From contig JAWKRT010000003.1 of the NCBI GenBank assembly GCA_041389495.1, positions 1 to 64,000 on the forward strand: a DNA stretch of 64,000 nucleotides, read 5' to 3'. This document shows, piece after piece, positions 52,516-60,613 of the stretch. Source of the DNA: Myxococcota bacterium. GTDB lineage: Bacteria; Myxococcota_A; UBA9160; UBA4427. Below the pieces are notes generated by a model. The model worked only from the letters and a program-made list of their open reading frames with translations. It was not told the DNA's origin and did not search any database. Made by a program: the position numbers and the translations under genes. Every line of letters starts with the position of its first letter. Within the stretch, counting starts at the first letter, position 1.

Positions 52516-53805
52516 ATGAACTCGACCTTCGCACGCGTGCTGCTCTTCCGGCACCTGGCGATCTGCGCCAGCGCGCTGATGGCGTACCTGCTGCGCCAGG
52601 AGCTGCGGGTCGGCTTCGCGGTGCTCGCGGTCGTCGCCGGCAGCGCGGTCCTCAACTTCGGCCTCTACCTGATGCGCGTGTCCGAGCGCGCCGAGCCGGT
52701 CGCGATGCGCGCCTCGCCGCTGATCGGCGTGGGCGCGTGGACGGCGCTCATCGGCGTGACCCACGGCGTCGCATCGCCCTTCGTCGCGGGGCTGTGGCTC
52801 GAGGTGATGCTCGCCGGGATGGTGTTCCAGCCGCTCTCGATCCTCCTCGTCACGGGAGCGACGGGCGCGGCGCTCGTCGCCCAGCAGCTCGTGCTCGGCC
52901 TGCACGGCGCCGTTCCGATGCTCGCGCTCGAGCTCGGCTTCCTCGGTGGCATGGGCGGCATCACGTACGCCTATCAACGGCGCGCGCAGCGGCGCGAGCA
53001 CGAGCTCGAGAGCCAGCGCGAGACGCTCGGCAAGCGGCTCGGGGCGCTCGAGGGTGCGCTCGAGGACGAGCGCGCGCTCGGTCGCCTCGGCGAGAGCGTC
53101 GGGCGGCTCGCGCACGGCCTCAAGAACACCGTGCACAGCCTGCGCGGCTTCGTCGCGCTCATCGAGCCGAACGTGCACGAGCGCAGCCGCGCCGCGCTCG
53201 ACGGCCTGCGGGCCGCGATCGACGACCTCGAGGAGCTCGCGCGCCTCACGCTCGAGGAGCGCGCGGCGGCCGGCGGGCTCGAGCGCGCGCGCGCGCGCTC
53301 GGGGCCGAACGCCGTGGTCGCGCGCTGCATCGCGGAGGTGCGCGCGACGCACCCCGACGTGAAGTGGACGCTCGACGTGCCGGCCGGCCTCCCCGACCTC
53401 GCCATCGGCGACGACGAGCTCGAGGAGGTGCTGCTCATCCTGCTGCGCAACGCGATCGAGGCGATGCGCGGGAGCGGCGCCGCCGAGCTCGCCGCGCACG
53501 CGCGCCGCGAGAGCCTGACGCTGCGCGTCTCCGACGACGGCCCGGGCGTCCCGGGCGACGACCTCGAGCGCATCTTCCGCGCCGGCTACACGACGAAGCC
53601 CGAGGGCAGCGGCTACGGCCTCTTCCTCGCGCGGCGCATCGCGGTCGAGCACGGCGGCGCGCTCGGGCTCGGCCCGCGCCGCGAGCGGGGCGCGGTGTTC
53701 GACGTGACGCTGCCCGTGCGCGGCGCCGCCGCGGACGGCGCCGCGGCGATCGCGGGCGCTGCCGCGGCGCGTGCGGAAGACGGGAACCGGGAGGCACCGC
53801 GATGA
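52516..53805 (+). CDS. Membrane sensor histidine kinase, NtrB-like
   Basis: The protein has 429 residues. Five or six hydrophobic segments fill 7-150, followed by a coiled linker (RRAQRREHELESQRETLGKRL). The H-box is GRLAHGLKNTVHSLRGF with H200. The ATPase domain shows the N-box RNAIEAM (N312), SDDGPGVP at 339-346 and TTKPEGSGYGLFLARRI, the NtrB-type G2 box. There is no recognisable periplasmic sensing domain, so sensing may be within the membrane. The TGA overlaps the start of the response-regulator gene in ATGA, so the two are co-translated partners. It should phosphorylate D52 of that regulator. Confidence 0.93.
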   Translation: MNSTFARVLLFRHLAICASALMAYLLRQELRVGFAVLAVVAGSAVLNFGLYLMRVSERAEPVAMRASPLIGVGAWTALIGVTHGVASPFVAGLWLEVMLAGMVFQPLSILLVTGATGAALVAQQLVLGLHGAVPMLALELGFLGGMGGITYAYQRRAQRREHELESQRETLGKRLGALEGALEDERALGRLGESVGRLAHGLKNTVHSLRGFVALIEPNVHERSRAALDGLRAAIDDLEELARLTLEERAAAGGLERARARSGPNAVVARCIAEVRATHPDVKWTLDVPAGLPDLAIGDDELEEVLLILLRNAIEAMRGSGAAELAAHARRESLTLRVSDDGPGVPGDDLERIFRAGYTTKPEGSGYGLFLARRIAVEHGGALGLGPRRERGAVFDVTLPVRGAAADGAAAIAGAAAARAEDGNREAPR

Positions 53806-55136
53806 GCCGCATCCTGATCGTCGACGACGAGCGCTCGGCGCGCGAGTACCTGCGCGTGCTGCTCGACCAGGAGGGCTACGCGAACGCGACCGCCGCGAAC
53901 GGCGTGCAGGCCATCGTCGAGCTCGAGGCGGGCGGCTTCGATCTCGTCGTGACCGACCTCCACATGCCCGAGATGGGCGGCGCCGACCTGCTCGCGCACG
54001 TCCGGCAGCGCTGGCCGAGCCTGCCCGTGATCGTGCTGACCGCCGCGTCCGACATCGCCGAGATCGTCGACCTCGTGCGGCAGGGCGCGACCAACTACCT
54101 CGTGAAGCCCGCGGCGCCGAACACCGTGCTCACGGCGATCGAGCGCGCGCTCGCGACGCGTCGCGCGCCGCCCGCCGAGGACGAGAAGCTCCAGGACATC
54201 GTGGGCGCGAGCAAGGCGATCGTCGAAGTGCGGCACCGCGTGATGCTCGCGGCGCGAAGCGACGTTCCCGTGCTCATCACCGGCGAGACGGGCACGGGGA
54301 AGGAGCTCGTCGCGCGCGCCATCCACCGCTGCTCGGGCCTCGCCGCGGGCCCCTTCGTCGCGCACAACTGCGCGGTGTCGCCGCGCGACCTCTTCGAGAG
54401 CCAGTTCTTCGGACACAAGAAGGGCGCGTTCACGGGCGCCGACTCCGACCACTCGGGCCTGCTGCGCGACGCGCACGGCGGCGTGCTGTTCCTCGACGAG
54501 CTCGAGACGCTCGACCCGATGTTCCAGGCGAAGCTGCTGCGCGTGCTCGACGACGGCGAGGTGCGGCCCGTCGGGAGCAGCCGCACGCACCGCGTGTCGG
54601 TGCGCTTCATCGCGGCGACCAACCGCGACGCGCGCGCGATGATCGAGGACGGCGAGCTGCGCGAGGACCTCTACTACCGCCTGCGCGGCTTCGAGATCCG
54701 CCTCCCGCGCCTGCGCGACCGCGCGCAGGACGTGCCGCTCCTCGTGCGCCACTTCCTGCCGGCCGGTGCGCCCGAGCCGACGGACGAGGCGCTCGACGCG
54801 CTCCAGCAGGCGCCGTGGCCCGGCAACGTACGCGAGCTGATGAACGTCGTGCGCAGCGCGTCCGCGGTCGCGGGCGGCGACGCGCTCGCGCTCGAGCACC
54901 TGCCGCCCGGCTACGAGCCGGGCGCCAGCGTGGAGGACGACCGGGACGTCGACGGCGCCGAGGGCGGCGCGCTGCGGATCGCCGAGGGGCTCTCGCTCAA
55001 GGAGATCGAGCGACGCGCCATCCTGCACGCGCTCGACCAGTGCGACGGCAACCGCAGCCGCGCGGCGCGGCTGCTCCAGATCGATCGCTCGACGCTGCGC
55101 CGCAAGCTCCAGGAGTTCGGGATCGAGGGGAAGTAG
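53802..55136 (+). CDS. Sigma-54-dependent response regulator, NtrC family
   Basis: The 444-residue protein has three domains. The receiver (1-118) has the acidic pocket D8-D9, the phosphorylation site D52 in VVTDLHMPEMGG, T80 and K102. The AAA+ domain has Walker A GETGTGKE at 161-168, the sigma-54-contacting loop GAFTGA at 208-213, Walker B GGVLFLDE and the sensor segment FIAATNRD. A Fis-type helix-turn-helix closes the protein (ERRAILHALDQCDGNRSRAARLLQIDRSTLRRKL). All parts needed for phosphorylation-controlled activation of sigma-54 promoters are present. It acts with the histidine kinase that overlaps its start. The target genes cannot be read directly; the adjacent receptor gene is a candidate. 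Confidence 0.95.
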   Translation: MSRILIVDDERSAREYLRVLLDQEGYANATAANGVQAIVELEAGGFDLVVTDLHMPEMGGADLLAHVRQRWPSLPVIVLTAASDIAEIVDLVRQGATNYLVKPAAPNTVLTAIERALATRRAPPAEDEKLQDIVGASKAIVEVRHRVMLAARSDVPVLITGETGTGKELVARAIHRCSGLAAGPFVAHNCAVSPRDLFESQFFGHKKGAFTGADSDHSGLLRDAHGGVLFLDELETLDPMFQAKLLRVLDDGEVRPVGSSRTHRVSVRFIAATNRDARAMIEDGELREDLYYRLRGFEIRLPRLRDRAQDVPLLVRHFLPAGAPEPTDEALDALQQAPWPGNVRELMNVVRSASAVAGGDALALEHLPPGYEPGASVEDDRDVDGAEGGALRIAEGLSLKEIERRAILHALDQCDGNRSRAARLLQIDRSTLRRKLQEFGIEGK

Positions 55137-55179
55137 CGCGCGCTCGCGCGCGCTCTCTCGGCTCGGCGCGCAGCGCCGA

Positions 55180-56127
55180 TCAGGTCGGGTCGACGGGCGG
55201 GCCGAGCCAGGTGTCGCCCGCGCGGTAGCGGGCGCGTCGCTGCTCCATCTCGTGTGCGGACACGTGATCGTCGTCGGCGACGGCGCGGGCGATGGCGCGG
55301 GCGATCGCGGCATCCGCATCCGCGCGGCGGCCGACGGCCGCATAGGCGGCCGCGACACCGTCGAGGAGGCGCGCCGTCGGAGCGCCCTCGAGCGCGGGGG
55401 CGGCCTCGCGCAGCGCGCGCTCGGGGTCGCGCAGGTCGTCGGCGCGGCTCGTGGCGAGCAGGAACACGAGCTCGGCGCGCACGCGCGGGTCGTCGCTTCC
55501 GAGTCGGAGCGCTTCGCTCAGGTGGTGCAGCGCGCGCACGTGGCGCTGCTGGCCCGCATACGCGAGCCCGAGCAGCGCGTTCGAGCGCGCGTCGCTGCCG
55601 CCGCGGCGCTCCGCGCGCAGCAGCTCGACCAGCGCGCCGTCGAAGCGCCCGCGCTCGAGCAGCAGCTCGCCGAGCGCGTAGCGGAGCGCGACGTCGTCGG
55701 GGGCTTCGGAAGCGCGGTGGTGCGCGAGCGCGATGCGCGCGTCGAGCGCGCGCTTGCGCTCGATGCGCGCGAGGTGGAGCCGTGCGTCCGGGTCGTCGGG
55801 CGCGAGCCGCACCGCCTCGCGCATCTCGCGCTCGGCGCCCTCGACGTCGTCGAGCCTCTCGAGCACGACGCCGTACAGCTTGCGGACGTGCGCGACCTCG
55901 GGCGCGTCGCGCAGCGATTCCGCGAGCGCGTCGCGCGCGGGCGCGAGCCGGCCGGCCTGGGCGTGCGCGACGGCGCGATCGTAGGCCGCACTCGCGCGGG
56001 CGCGCGCCGCGGCGCCGTCGTCGCCGCAGGCCGCGACACTCCACGCGACGGCGGCGAGCAGGGCGAGCGCGACGCCGCGGCGTCGGCGGCCCGGGCGGGA
56101 TCGGCGCGGACGAGCGATGGGGATCAC
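55180..56127 (-). CDS. TPR lipoprotein
   Basis: The protein has 315 residues and an Arg-rich signal peptide with a lipobox VAAC (C34). Mature TPR units follow throughout: AYDRAVAHAQAGRLAPARDAL, KLYGVVLERLDDVEGAEREM, ALGELLLERGRFDGALVELL, ALLGLAYAGQQRHVRALHHL and a degenerate last one. It probably serves as an envelope scaffold. It converges on the sigma-54 activator gene (43-base gap) and is divergent from the first TMTC-like gene of the array, with a 139-base gap for promoters. TPR proteins of this kind are often partners of export or glycan complexes; no partner is shown here. Confidence 0.85.
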   Translation of the reverse strand: MIPIARPRRSRPGRRRRGVALALLAAVAWSVAACGDDGAAARARASAAYDRAVAHAQAGRLAPARDALAESLRDAPEVAHVRKLYGVVLERLDDVEGAEREMREAVRLAPDDPDARLHLARIERKRALDARIALAHHRASEAPDDVALRYALGELLLERGRFDGALVELLRAERRGGSDARSNALLGLAYAGQQRHVRALHHLSEALRLGSDDPRVRAELVFLLATSRADDLRDPERALREAAPALEGAPTARLLDGVAAAYAAVGRRADADAAIARAIARAVADDDHVSAHEMEQRRARYRAGDTWLGPPVDPT

Positions 56128-56266
56128 GGCCTCGCAACGGAGCTGCAGCGCGCGTGCAGCGGGCTCGAAGGGTCGATCGGAGGCGGCGCAGTATATCGGA
56201 TGGGACGCGGGCGGACGGGTATGCTCGGGCGCCGCGCGACGGACGCGCGCGGTGCCGGGGGGCTTC

Positions 56267-58570
56267 GTGAGCGAGCGCTCGAGCGAGCGGGGGGAGGAGC
56301 GCGTCGCGCCGCGCGCCGCGGCGGTCGCCGCGGGAGTCGCGGTGCTGGTCGTGCTCGGTGCGCTCGCGTACGAGAACGCGCTCGACGCCGGCTTCGTCTA
56401 CGACGACCTCGTCAACATCACGCAGCGCGCGTCGCTCCACTGGTCGCGCGCGACGCTCGCCGGCTGGGTCGAGGCCGTCGTCGACAGCCCGTCGAAGCGG
56501 CCCGTCGCGCTCGCGACCTTCGGTCTGCAGTACCGCTTCGGGCTCGCGGACGCGCGCGCGTTCCACGCGATCAACGTCGCGCTCCACCTCGCGAACGGCC
56601 TGCTCGCGTGGGCCTTCGCGTGGCTCGTGTTCGCGCGCGCGCGCACGCTGCGCGGACAGGCGCAGCCGCCGCCGCACGCCGTCGGCGCCGCGGCGTTCGC
56701 GGCCGCACTGCTGTTCGTCGTGCACCCCGTCCAGACGCAGGCCGTCACGTACGTCGTGCAGCGCATGAGCTCGCTCGCCGCGACGTTCCACCTGCTCGCG
56801 CTGATCGCGTTCGTGCTCGGGCGGCGCAGCGCGAGCTCGGGGCGGCGCGCGACGCTCTACGGCGCGGCGGTCGCCGCGTGGGGCCTCGGTCTCGGATCGA
56901 AGGAGACGGCCGCCGTCGCGCCGCTCGCGGCGTGGCTCTACGAGTGGTACTTCGAGCGCGACCTCGACCGCGCCTTCCTGCGACAGAGCGCCGTCGTGCT
57001 GCTGTTCGTCGGCGCGCCGACCGCGGTGGCCGCCTACGTGATGCTCGAGATGAGCGGCTACGACCCGTTCTCGAGCTATCCGGACAAGGACTTCACGCCG
57101 CTCGAGCGGCTGCTGAGCGAGCCGCGCGTGCTCGTGATGTACGCGAGCCAGATCCTGTGGCCCGCGCCGTCCCGGCTGTCGCTGCTGCACGACATCGCGC
57201 CGTCGCGCGGGCTCGCGTCGCCGGCGACGACGCTCCCGGCGCTCGCGGCCGTGCTCGCCGCGCTGGCCGCGATCGCGGCGCTCGCGCGGCGCCACCGCGT
57301 CGCGTCGTTCGGGCTCGCGTGGTGGTTCCTGCACCTCGCGATCGAGTCGACGGCACTGCCGCTCGCGCTCGCGATGGAGCATCGCCACTACCTGCCGCTG
57401 CTCGGGCCGGCGATCGCGGCGAGCTGGGTCGCGGGATCGCTGCTGCGCGCGCGACCGTCCGTCGCGGCGGCCGCGCTGGCCGCGGTCGCGATCGCGCTCG
57501 CCGGCGCGACGCACGCGCGCAACGACGTCTGGCGGACGCCCGAGGGCCTGTGGCGCGACGTCCTCGCGAAGTATCCCGACGAGTTCAGCGCGCACGTCAA
57601 CCTCGGCTTCGAGCTCTCGGGGCAGGGGCGCTTCGCCGAGGCGCTCGAGGTCTTCGAGCGCGCCGAGCGGCTGCGGCCGGGCGACGCGCGCATCGAGGCG
57701 AACATCGGCAATGCGCTCACCGGGCTCGGTCGGAGCGGCGAAGCGGTCGCGCGCTACGAGCGCGCACTCGAGCTCGAGCCCGACAATCCGCTCACGCCGC
57801 TCGGGCTCGGACGCGCGCAGCTGCTGGCCGGGCGGGTCGACGAGGCGCGCGCCACGTTCGCGCGCGCGGCCGCCGCGACCGACGCGGCCGAGGCCTGGCT
57901 CGCGCTCGGCGACGTCGAGCTCCTGCGCGGCGACGATCGCGCTGCGCGCCGCAGCTACGCGCGCGCGGTGCGCGCCGCTCCGCACGCGGCCGAGCCCGCG
58001 CTCAAGCTCGGCATCGTCGCGGCCAAGCGCGGCGAGCACGGGCGCGCGATCGTGGACTTCGAGCGCGCGCGCTCTCTTTCGCCCGCACCGAGCCCCGAGC
58101 TCTTCTCCCACCTCGGGCTCGCGTACTGGTCGCGCGCCGAGGCGGCCCGCGACGCGCGCGACGGCGAGCGCGGCGACGCGGGGGACGAGGCGCGCGACGA
58201 AGCGCGCGACGAAGCGCGCGCCGTTGCGCTCGCGCGCGCCCACGCGCTCGCGCCCGCGTGGCCGGTGGCGCAGAACAATCTCGCCTGGATGCTCGCCACC
58301 GCGCGCGACCCCCGGCTGCGCGACCCGGCGCGCGCGGTCGCGCTCGCCGAGGCCGGGCTGCGCGCGCAGCCGGGCGACCTCGATCTCGGCAGCACGTATG
58401 CGACGGCGCTCGCCGCTGCGGGCGACCGCGAGCGCGCGGCCGCCGTCGCCGCCGAGGTCGCGCGCGGCGCGGCGCGCGCGGGGCGCGCCGACCTCGCGGA
58501 CGCGATGCGCGCGCTCGCGCGCGGCGACGCGGCGGTCCTTCCCGGTGGCGCGAGCGGTGCGCGTGACTGA
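56267..58570 (+). CDS. TMTC-like membrane glycosyltransferase with TPR tail
   Basis: The protein has 767 residues from a GTG start. It shows GFVYDDLVNIT (D46-D47), VVHPVQTQAVTYVVQRMSSL (152-171), GLGSKETAAVAPLAAWLYEW, WPAPSRLSLLHDIAPS and AMEHRHYLPLLGP. At least six TPR units follow from about 420, with a low-complexity insert (DEAR three times) near 640. The form HPVQTQAVTYVVQRM marks a second TMTC subgroup, shared with the genes at 58563 and 62959. Its last eight bases overlap the next gene. It is the first of four TMTC-like genes in a row. Confidence 0.88.
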   Translation: MSERSSERGEERVAPRAAAVAAGVAVLVVLGALAYENALDAGFVYDDLVNITQRASLHWSRATLAGWVEAVVDSPSKRPVALATFGLQYRFGLADARAFHAINVALHLANGLLAWAFAWLVFARARTLRGQAQPPPHAVGAAAFAAALLFVVHPVQTQAVTYVVQRMSSLAATFHLLALIAFVLGRRSASSGRRATLYGAAVAAWGLGLGSKETAAVAPLAAWLYEWYFERDLDRAFLRQSAVVLLFVGAPTAVAAYVMLEMSGYDPFSSYPDKDFTPLERLLSEPRVLVMYASQILWPAPSRLSLLHDIAPSRGLASPATTLPALAAVLAALAAIAALARRHRVASFGLAWWFLHLAIESTALPLALAMEHRHYLPLLGPAIAASWVAGSLLRARPSVAAAALAAVAIALAGATHARNDVWRTPEGLWRDVLAKYPDEFSAHVNLGFELSGQGRFAEALEVFERAERLRPGDARIEANIGNALTGLGRSGEAVARYERALELEPDNPLTPLGLGRAQLLAGRVDEARATFARAAAATDAAEAWLALGDVELLRGDDRAARRSYARAVRAAPHAAEPALKLGIVAAKRGEHGRAIVDFERARSLSPAPSPELFSHLGLAYWSRAEAARDARDGERGDAGDEARDEARDEARAVALARAHALAPAWPVAQNNLAWMLATARDPRLRDPARAVALAEAGLRAQPGDLDLGSTYATALAAAGDRERAAAVAAEVARGAARAGRADLADAMRALARGDAAVLPGGASGARD
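58184..58219 (+). repeat. Three 12-bp in-frame tandem repeats
   Basis: GACGAGGCGCGC is followed by two copies of GACGAAGCGCGC and encodes DEAR three times in a linker between TPR units of the first TMTC-like gene of the array. Confidence 0.9.
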
Positions 58571-60613
58571 GCGCGCGCCGGGCTCGCGCGCCCCGGCCGC
58601 GCTCGGGCCGCGCGCGGCGTGCGCGCTCGGCGCGCTCGCGATCGTCGCCGTCGTCGCGTTCGCCTACGCGCGCGCGCTCGACGCTCCGTTCACCTACGAC
58701 GACCAGAACAACATCACGTTGAACCCCGGGATCCGGCTTCGATGGGATGCGTGGTCGAGCGTGAGGGGTCTTCGTCTGTGGAGCCCGACGCCTCGTCCAG
58801 TGGCGAACGGGAGCTTTGCGCTGTGCCACGCGGTGTTCGGTCTGGAGTCGTGGGGGTACCGGTTGGTGAACGTGGGGATCCACGTTCTGGCGTCGCTGTG
58901 CGTGGTGGGGGTGGTGCGTCGGTGGTCGCGTTCGTTCGACGCGTCGGGTCGACTCGAAGCGGGCTCGTACGCGTGGGCGGGCTGGATCGCGGGTCTCGTG
59001 TTCGCATCGCACCCGCTGGCGACGCAGTCGGTGACGTACGTGGTGCAGCGGATGACGAGCCTGTCGACGCTGCTGTACGTGGCGGCGCTGTGGGTGTGGC
59101 TGGTGGGGTCGTCGCGGTCGGTGGGGGCGCGGTGGCGCTGGCGTTCGGGCGCGGTGGTGCTGTGGGTGCTGTCGCTCGGCTCGAAGGAGATCGCGGCGAC
59201 GTGGCCGGTCGTGGTGTGGCTGTGGGAGTGGGGGTACGGGTCGGGGCGGGAGGATCTCCGGGGGTACGTGCGTCGGACGGGCTGGATGTGGGGCGCGGCG
59301 GCGGTGCTGTTCGGGGTGCTGTTGTGGGCGTACGGCGGGTTCGACGGTGCGAGCGCGGGGAGCGTGTCGGGAGGGTATGCGCGCAAGCCGTTCACGTGGT
59401 GGGAGCGGTGGTGGACGGAGCCTCGGGTGTGGTGGAGGTACGTGGGTCTGTGGGTGTGGCCGTTGCCGTGGCGGCTGAGCGTGATCCACGCGGTGGAGAT
59501 GTCGTCGGGCCCGTTCGGGACGTGGGGGACGGCGGTGTCGTGGCTGGGCTGGGTGGGTGTGTTGGCGGGGGGCGCGTGGGCGTGGCGTCGTGCGTCGACG
59601 CGGTGGCTGGGCTGGGTGATCGGATGGTTCTGGGTGCAGCAGTGGGTGGAGGGGACGGTGCTGCCGCTCGAGCCGATGTACGAGCACCGGACGTATCTGC
59701 CGTCGGTGGGTCTGTGTGCGGGGGTGGGGTACGGGGCGGTGCGATTGCGCGGGTGGGCGCAGGCGCGGGGGATGTCGCGCGCGGCGGCGGGCCGCGCACT
59801 CGCGCTCGTCGTCGCCTCCGTCGTCGCCGCGCTCGCGCTCGCGACCGCGGCCCGCAACGACGTGTGGCGCGACAACGTCGCGCTCTGGCGGGACACGGCG
59901 AGGAAGGCGCCGGGCCGCGCGGTCGCCCACGCGAACCTCGGCGTCGCGCTGCTCGAGGCGGGCGACCTCGCCGGTGCGCGCGCCGCGTTCGAGCGCGCGC
60001 TCGCGCTCGAGCCCGAGCACTCCTTCTCGCACCAGAACCTCGGCGCGCTCGACCTCGCGGCGCGCGACCTCGATGCGGCCGAGTCGCACTACCGCGCGGC
60101 GCTCGCGGCCGACCCGCGCGATGCGCTCTCGGTCGCCGGGCTCGGCGCGGTCGCGATGGAGCGGGGCCGCGTCGACGAGGCGATCGCGCTCCACGAGCGG
60201 TCGCTCGCGATGCGGTCCGATCCGCGCATCCACCGCAACCTCGGCCAGATCCATCTCGTGAGGGGCCGCGCGGACCTCGCGCTGCCGGAGCTGCGTCGCG
60301 CGGTCGCGATCGACCCCGCGCAGCCGATCGCGTGGCGGCGCCTCGCGGAGGCCGAGCTCGCCGCGGGAACGCCGCAGGGCGCGGCGCGCGCGTACGCGCG
60401 CGCGCTCGACGTCGAGCCCGCACTCGCGCTCGACGTCGAGCTCGCGCGCCGCGTGGCCGCGTCGCTCGCGCGCGCGGGCGCTCGCGACGCGGCGCGCGGC
60501 GTGCTCGCGCGCGCGCGGCGGCGGGCGCGCGCTCTCTCGGTCGCGCCGACGCGGCGGCCGCGCATGCGGCGGCCGCCGACGCGCTCCCGCCCGCGAGCGG
60601 CAGCGGCCCGTGA
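58563..60613 (+). CDS. TMTC-like membrane glycosyltransferase with TPR tail, frameshift near 3' end
   Basis: From GTG 58563 the protein has PFTYDDQNNIT (D46-D47), SHPLATQSVTYVVQRMTSL (149-167), LSLGSKEIAATWPVVVWLWEW, WPLPWRLSVIHAVEMS and PMYEHRTYLPSVG. TPR units follow from about 435. Near 60510, in an alternating C/G run, the original frame turns into Arg-rich sequence and stays open to 62672 across the next gene. One frame step there gives a natural ending (AAAGARSLGRADAAAAHAAAADALPP...) and a TGA at 60611-60613 that overlaps the next start in GTGA, as elsewhere in the window. I therefore annotate a frameshift and end at 60613. The central kilobase has unusual codon use and is Trp-rich. Confidence 0.78.
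58725..59785 (+). other. Segment of atypical composition inside a TMTC-like gene
   Basis: Between about 58725 and 59785 the wobble positions change abruptly. Val becomes almost only GTG, Gly becomes GGG or GGT and the strand becomes G/T-rich. Before and after it, codons end mainly in C as in neighbouring genes. The reading frame is continuous through both borders. The segment covers roughly residues 55-407, the membrane core, while the N-terminus and TPR tail look native. Confidence 0.75.

Noticed and set aside
58694..59896. 400-codon minus-strand open frame over the atypical segment
   Set aside because: It is a shadow of the TMTC-like gene, rich in His/Pro/Thr/Arg as expected from antisense of GTG/GGG codons, with no recognisable domain.
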